From NCBI GenBank assembly GCA_964019135.1, contig OZ025265.1, positions 4,532,318-4,596,317 on the forward strand: a stretch of DNA of 64,000 nt. Direction: 5' to 3'. The DNA comes from Arenicola marina (lineage: Eukaryota; Annelida; Polychaeta; Arenicolidae). Positions 58,501 to 64,000 of the stretch are shown here, piece after piece. Each line of letters starts with the position of its first letter. Position 1 is the first letter of the stretch. The position numbers and the translations under genes are program-made. The notes beneath the pieces were generated by a model, which made no database searches, was not told where the DNA came from, and saw only the letters and a program-made list of their open reading frames with translations.

Positions 58501-61500
58501 CGTGAGGCGATGGGTCTCTTCCATCCTAAACGTGAGGCGATGGGTCTCTTCCATCCTAAACGTGAGGCGATGGGTCTCTTCAATCCTAAACGTGAGGCGA
58601 TGGGTCTCTTCAATCCTAAACTTGAGGCGATGGGTCTCTTCAATCCTAAACGTGAGGCGATGGGTCTCTTCCATCCTAAACGTGAGGCGATGGGTCTCTT
58701 CCATCCTAAACGTGAGGCGATGGGTCTCTTCCCTCCTAAGCTTGAGGCGATGGGTCTCTTCCATCCTAAACGTGAGGCGATGGGTCTCTTCAATCCTAAA
58801 CGTGAGGCGATCGGTCTCTTCAATCCTAAACTTGAGGCGATGGGTCTCTTCAATCCTAAACGTGAGGCGATGGGTCTCTTCAATCCTAAACTTGAGGCGA
58901 TGGGTCTCTTCAATCCTAAACGTGAGGCGATGGGTCTCTTCAATCCTAAACGTGAGGCGATGGGTCTCTTCTATCCTAAACGTGAGGCGATGGGTCTCTT
59001 CAATCCTAAACGTGAGGCGATGGGTCTCTTCAATCCTAAACGTGAGGCGATGGGTCTCTTCAATCCTAAAATTGAGGCGATGGGTCTCTTCAATCCTAAA
59101 CGTGAGGCGATGGGTCTCTTCAATTCTAAACGTGAGGCGATGGGTCTCTTCAATCCTAAACGTGAGGCGATGGGTCTCTTCAATCCTAAACGTGAGGCGA
59201 TGGGTCTCTTCAATCCTAAACGTGAGGCGATGGGTCTCTTCAATCCTAAACGTGAGGCGATGGGTCTCTTCAATCCTAAACGTGAGGCGATGGGTCTCTT
59301 CCATCCTAAACGTGAGGCGATGGGTCTCTTCAATCCTAAACGTGAGGCGATGGGTCTCTTCCATCCTAAACGTGAGGCGATGGGTCTCTTCAATCCTAAA
59401 ATGAGGCGATGGGTCTCTTCCATCCTAAACGTGAGGCGATGGGTCTCTTCATCTTAAACGTGAGGCGATGGGTCTCTTCTATCCTAAACTTGAGGCGATG
59501 GGTCTCTTCAATCCTAAACGTGAGGCGATGGGTCTCTTCAATCTAAACGTGAGGCGATGGGTCTCTTCCATCCTAAACGTGAGGCGATGGGTCTCTTCAA
59601 TCCTAAACGTGAGGCGATGGGTCTCTTCAATCCTAAACGTGAGGCGATGGGTCTCTTCAATCCTAAACGTGAGGCGATGGGTCTCTTCAATCCTAAACGT
59701 GAGGCGATGGGTCTCTTCAATCTAAACGTGAGGCGATGGGTCTCTTCAATCCTAAACTTGAGGCGATGGGTCTCTTCAATCCTAAAAGTGAGGCGATGGG
59801 TCTCTTCAATTCTAAACGTGAGGCGATGGGTCTCTTCAATCCTAAACGTGAGGCGATGGGTCTCTTCCATCCTAAACTTGAGGCGATGGGTCTCTTCAAT
59901 CCTAAACTTGAGGCGATGGGTCTCTTCAATCCTAAACTTGAGGCGATGGGTCTCTTCAATCCTAAACGTGAGGCGATGGGTCTCTTCAATCCTAAACGTG
60001 AGGCGATGGGTCTCTTCAATCCTAAACGTGAGGCGATGGGTCTCTTCAATCCTAAACTTGAGGCGATGGGTCTCTTCAATCCAAAACTTGAGGTGATGGG
60101 TCTCTTCAATCCTAAACGTGAGGCGATGGGTCTCTTCCATCCTAAACTTGAGGCGATGGGTCTCTTCCATCCTAAACTTGAGGCGATGGGTGTCTTCAAT
60201 CCTAAACTTGAGGCGATGGGTCTCTTCAATCTAAACGTGAGGCGATGGGTCTCTTCAATCCTAAACGTGAGGCGATGGGTCTCTTCAATCCTAAACGTGA
60301 GGCGATGGGTCTCTTAAATCCTAAATTTGAGGCGATGGGTCTCTTCAATCCTAAACGTGAGGCGATGGGTCTCTTCAATCCTAAACTTGAGGCGATGGGT
60401 CTCTTCAATCCTAAACGTGAGGCGATGGGTCTCTTCAATCCTAAACGTGAGGCGATGGGTCTCTTCAATCCTAAACGTGAGGCGATGGGTCTCTTCCATC
60501 CTAAACGTGAGGCGATGGGTCTCTTCAATCCTAAAATGAGGCGATGGGTCTCTTCCATCCTAAACGTGAGGCGATGGGTCTCTTCATCTTAAACGTGAGG
60601 CGATGGGTCTCTTCTATCCTAAACTTGAGGCGATGGGTCTCTTCAATCCTAAACGTGAGGCGATGGGTCTCTTCAATCTAAACGTGAGGCGATGGGTCTC
60701 TTCCATCCTAAACGTGAGGCGATGGGTCTCTTCAATCCTAAACGTGAGGCGATGGGTCTCTTCAATCCTAAACGTGAGGCGATGGGTCTCTTCAATCCTA
60801 AACGTGAGGCGATGGGTCTCTTCAATCCTAAACGTGAGGCGATGGGTCTCTTCAATCTAAACGTGAGGCGATGGGTCTCTTCAATCCTAAACTTGAGGCG
60901 ATGGGTCTCTTCAATCCTAAAAGTGAGGCGATGGGTCTCTTCAATTCTAAACGTGAGGCGATGGGTCTCTTCAATCCTAAACGTGAGGCGATGGGTCTCT
61001 TCCATCCTAAACTTGAGGCGATGGGTCTCTTCAATCCTAAACTTGAGGCGATGGGTCTCTTCAATCCTAAACTTGAGGCGATGGGTCTCTTCAATCCTAA
61101 ACGTGAGGCGATGGGTCTCTTCAATCCTAAACGTGAGGCGATGGGTCTCTTCAATCCTAAACGTGAGGCGATGGGTCTCTTCAATCCTAAACTTGAGGCG
61201 ATGGGTCTCTTCAATCCAAAACTTGAGGTGATGGGTCTCTTCAATCCTAAACGTGAGGCGATGGGTCTCTTCCATCCTAAACTTGAGGCGATGGGTCTCT
61301 TCCATCCTAAACTTGAGGCGATGGGTGTCTTCAATCCTAAACTTGAGGCGATGGGTCTCTTCAATCTAAACGTGAGGCGATGGGTCTCTTCAATCCTAAA
61401 CGTGAGGCGATGGGTCTCTTCAATCCTAAACGTGAGGCGATGGGTCTCTTAAATCCTAAACTTGAGGCGATGGGTCTCTTCAATCCTAAACGTGAGGCGA

Positions 61501-64000
61501 TGGGTCTCTTCAATCCTAAACTTGAGGCGATGGGTCTCTTCAATCCTAAACGTGAGGCGATGGGTCTCTTCAATCCTAAACGTGAGGCGATGGGTCTCTT
61601 CCATCCTAAACGTGAGGCGATGGGTCTCTTCCATCCTAAACGTGAGGCGATGGGTCTCTTCCATCCTAAACTTGAGGCGATGGGTCTCTTCAATCCTAAA
61701 CGTGAGGCGATGGGTCTCTTCAATCCTAAACGTGAGGCGATGGGTCTCTTCAATCCTAAACTTGAGGCGATGGGTCTCTTCCATCCTAAACGTGAGGCGA
61801 TGGGTCTCTTCAATCCTAAACGTGAGGCGATGGGTCTCTTCAATCCTAAACTTGAGGCGATGGGTCTCTTCAATCCTAAACGTGAGACGATGGGTCTCTT
61901 CAATCCTAAACGTGAGGCGATGGGTCTCTTCCATCCTAAACGTGAGGCGATGGGTCTCTTCAATCCTAAACGTGAGGCGATGGGTCTCTTCCATCCTAAA
62001 CGTGAGGCGATGGGTCTCTTCAATCCTAAACGTGAGGCGATGGGTCTGTTCAATCCTAAACTTGAGGCGATGGGTCTCTTCAATCCTAAACGTGAGGCGA
62101 TGGGTCTGTTCAATCCTAAACGTGAGGCGATGGGTCTCTTCTATCCTAAACGTGAGGCGATGGGTCTCTTCAATCCTAAACGTGAGGCGATGGGTCTCTT
62201 CCATGCTAAACGTGAGGCGTTGGGTCTCCTCAATCCTAAACTTGAGGCGATGGGTCTCTTCAATCCTAAACGTGAGGCGATGGGTCTCTTCAATCCTAAA
62301 CGTGAGGCGATGGGTTTCTTCAATCCTAAACGTGAGGCGATGGGTCTCTTCAATCCTAAACGTGAGGCGATGGGTCTCTTCAATCCTAAACGTGAGGCGA
62401 TGGGTCTCTTCAATCCTAAACGTGAGGCGATGGGTCTCTTCAATCCTAAACGTGAGGCGATGGGTCTCTTCCATCCTAAACGTGAGGCGATGGGTCTCTT
62501 CTATCCTAAACGTGAGGCGATGGGTCTCTTCAATCCTAAACTTGAGGCGATGGGTCTCTTCAACCTAAACGTGAGGGGATGGGTCTCTTCAATCCTAAAC
62601 GTGAGGCGATGGGTCTCTTCAATCCTAAACGTGAGGCGATGGGTCTCTTCAATCCTAAACGTGAGGCGATGGGTCTCTTCAATCCTAAACGTGAGGCGAT
62701 GGGTCTCTTCAATCCTAAACGTGAGGCGATGGGTCTCTTCAATCCTAAACTTGAGGCGATGGGTCTCTTCAATCCTAAACGTGAGGCGATGGGTCTCTTC
62801 AATCCTAAACGTGAGGCGATGGGTCTCTTCAATCTAAACGTGAGGCGATTGGTCTCTTCAATCCTAAACTTGAGGCGATGGGTCTCTTCAATCCTAAACG
62901 TGAGGCGATGGGTCTCTTCAATCCTAAACGTGAGGCGATGGGTCTCTTCAATCTAAACGTGAGGCGATGGGTCTCTTCAATCCTAAACTTGAGGCGATGG
63001 GTCTCTTCAATCTAAACGTGAGGCGATGGGTCTCTTCAATCCTAAACGTGAGGCGATGGGTCTCTTCAATCTTAAACGTGAGGCGATGGGTCTCTTCAAT
63101 CCTAGACGTGAGGCGATGGGTCTCTTCAATCCTAAACGTGAGGCGATGGGTCTCTTCAATCCTAAACTTGAGGCGATGGGTCTCTTCAATCTAAACGTGA
63201 GGCGATGGGCCTCTTCAATCCTAAACTTGAGGCGATGGGTCTCTTCAATCTAAACGTGAGGCGGTGGGTCTCTTCAATCCTAAACGTGAGGCGATGGGTC
63301 TCTTCAATCCTAAACGTGAGGCGATGGGTCTCTTCAATCCTAGTCGTGAGGCGATGGGTCTCTTCAATCCTAAACTTGAGGCGATGGGTCTCTTCAATCC
63401 TAAACGTGAGGCGATGGGTCTCTTCAATCCTAAACGTGAGGCGATGGGTCTCTTCAATCCTAAACTTGAGGCGATGGGTCTCTTCAATCCTAAACGTGAG
63501 GCGATGGGTCTCTTCAATCCTAAACGTGAGGCGATGGGTCTCTTCAATCCTAAACGTGAGGCGATGGGTCTCTTCAAGCTAAACGTGAGGCGATGGGTCT
63601 CTTCAATCCTAAACGTGAGGCGATGGGTCTCTTCAATCCTAAACTTGAGGCGATGGGTCTCTTCAATCCTAAACGTGAGACGATGGGTCTCTTCAATCCT
63701 AAACGTGAGGCGATGGGTCTCTTCAATCTAAACGTGAGGAGATGGGTCTCTTCAATCTAAACGTGAGGCGATGGGTCTCTTCAATCCTAAACGTGAGGCG
63801 ATGGGTCTCTTCAATCTAAACGTGAGGCGATGGGTCTCTTCAATCTAAACGTGAGGCGATGGGTCTCTTCCATCCTAAACGTGAGGCGATGGGTCTCTTC
63901 AATCCTAAACGTGAGGCGATGGGTCTCTTCAATCTAAACGTGAGGCGATGGGTCTCTTCTATCCTAAACGTGAGGCGATGGGTCTCTTTAATCCTAAACG
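52519..64000 (+). repeat. 30-bp tandem array, about 382 copies, open at right edge
   Basis: The unit contains GATGGGTCTCTTCAATCC followed by TAAACGTGAGGC. Variants include CCATCC, CTATCC and CCAGCC for CAATCC, and ACTTGAGG for ACGTGAGG. Occasional 29-bp units lose one C (CAATCTAAAC). The period is divisible by three, so long frames alternate at these 29-bp units; the longest is 737 codons at 57,191-59,404. Large blocks recur at offsets of 1,198 bp (55.8 to 57.0 kb), 1,135 bp (59.5 to 60.6 kb) and about 3.9 kb (54.5 to 58.4 kb). No gene is supported. Confidence 0.97.

Overview
This is eukaryotic, almost certainly metazoan, DNA. It carries spliceosomal intron signals, tRNA-derived SINEs, several non-LTR retrotransposon (LINE) fragments and short inverted-repeat elements, and it lacks any compact operon-like gene packing. 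A marine invertebrate fits the repeat content, but that is inference and no species can be named from the sequence alone.

The window is dominated by tandem repeats. About a dozen mutually unrelated arrays cover roughly 41 of 64 kb. In order they are: a 51-bp unit (1-10,905, running off the left edge); a 45-bp unit (11.75 kb); a purine-only GA/G block (11.9-12.8 kb); a 28-bp unit (17.5-21.2 kb); a 32-bp unit (24.1-24.5 kb); a 37-bp unit (25.4 kb); a 34-bp unit (26.5-26.9 kb); a 36-bp unit (28.25-31.1 kb); a 59/82-bp unit (32.2-32.8 kb); a 20-bp unit (33.5-37.2 kb); a second, unrelated 34-bp unit (41.3-43.6 kb); a 10-bp unit (44.1-44.7 kb); a 25-bp unit (45.7-49.4 kb); and a 30-bp unit (52.5-64.0 kb, running off the right edge). 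Several arrays contain higher-order repeats of about 0.3 to 3.9 kb. Four have units matching the strict G-quadruplex pattern. The very long open frames in these arrays, up to about 2,000 codons, follow from unit lengths and stop-free units; I do not treat them as genes.

Between the arrays lies one convincing host gene, on the + strand at 22.15-25.47 kb. A first visible exon encodes a Pro/Ser/Thr-rich N-terminus, one membrane span and a basic, Ser/Thr-rich tail. It ends at a GTGAGT donor. The reading phase matches a strong pyrimidine-tract acceptor 2.09 kb downstream, whose exon supplies the C-terminus and stop. A 5' acceptor signal just before the first ATG suggests at least one further upstream exon. 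The product family is not recognised.

Transposable elements fill much of the rest. A 5'-truncated L1/Tx1-like LINE lies at 38.4-41.2 kb. A CR1/L2/Jockey-like LINE tail is inserted inside a SINE, which itself sits in a tRNA-like B box (14.88-15.70 kb). A nearly whole SINE with a (CCAA)n tail and a short target-site duplication lies at 43.69-43.95 kb. A second LINE reverse-transcriptase fragment lies at 49.9-50.3 kb. A roughly 260-bp terminal-inverted-repeat family has three copies (15.8, 27.6 and 45.2 kb). A 200-base run of N at 52,136-52,335 lies 183 bases before the largest array, so assembly effects must be kept in mind there.
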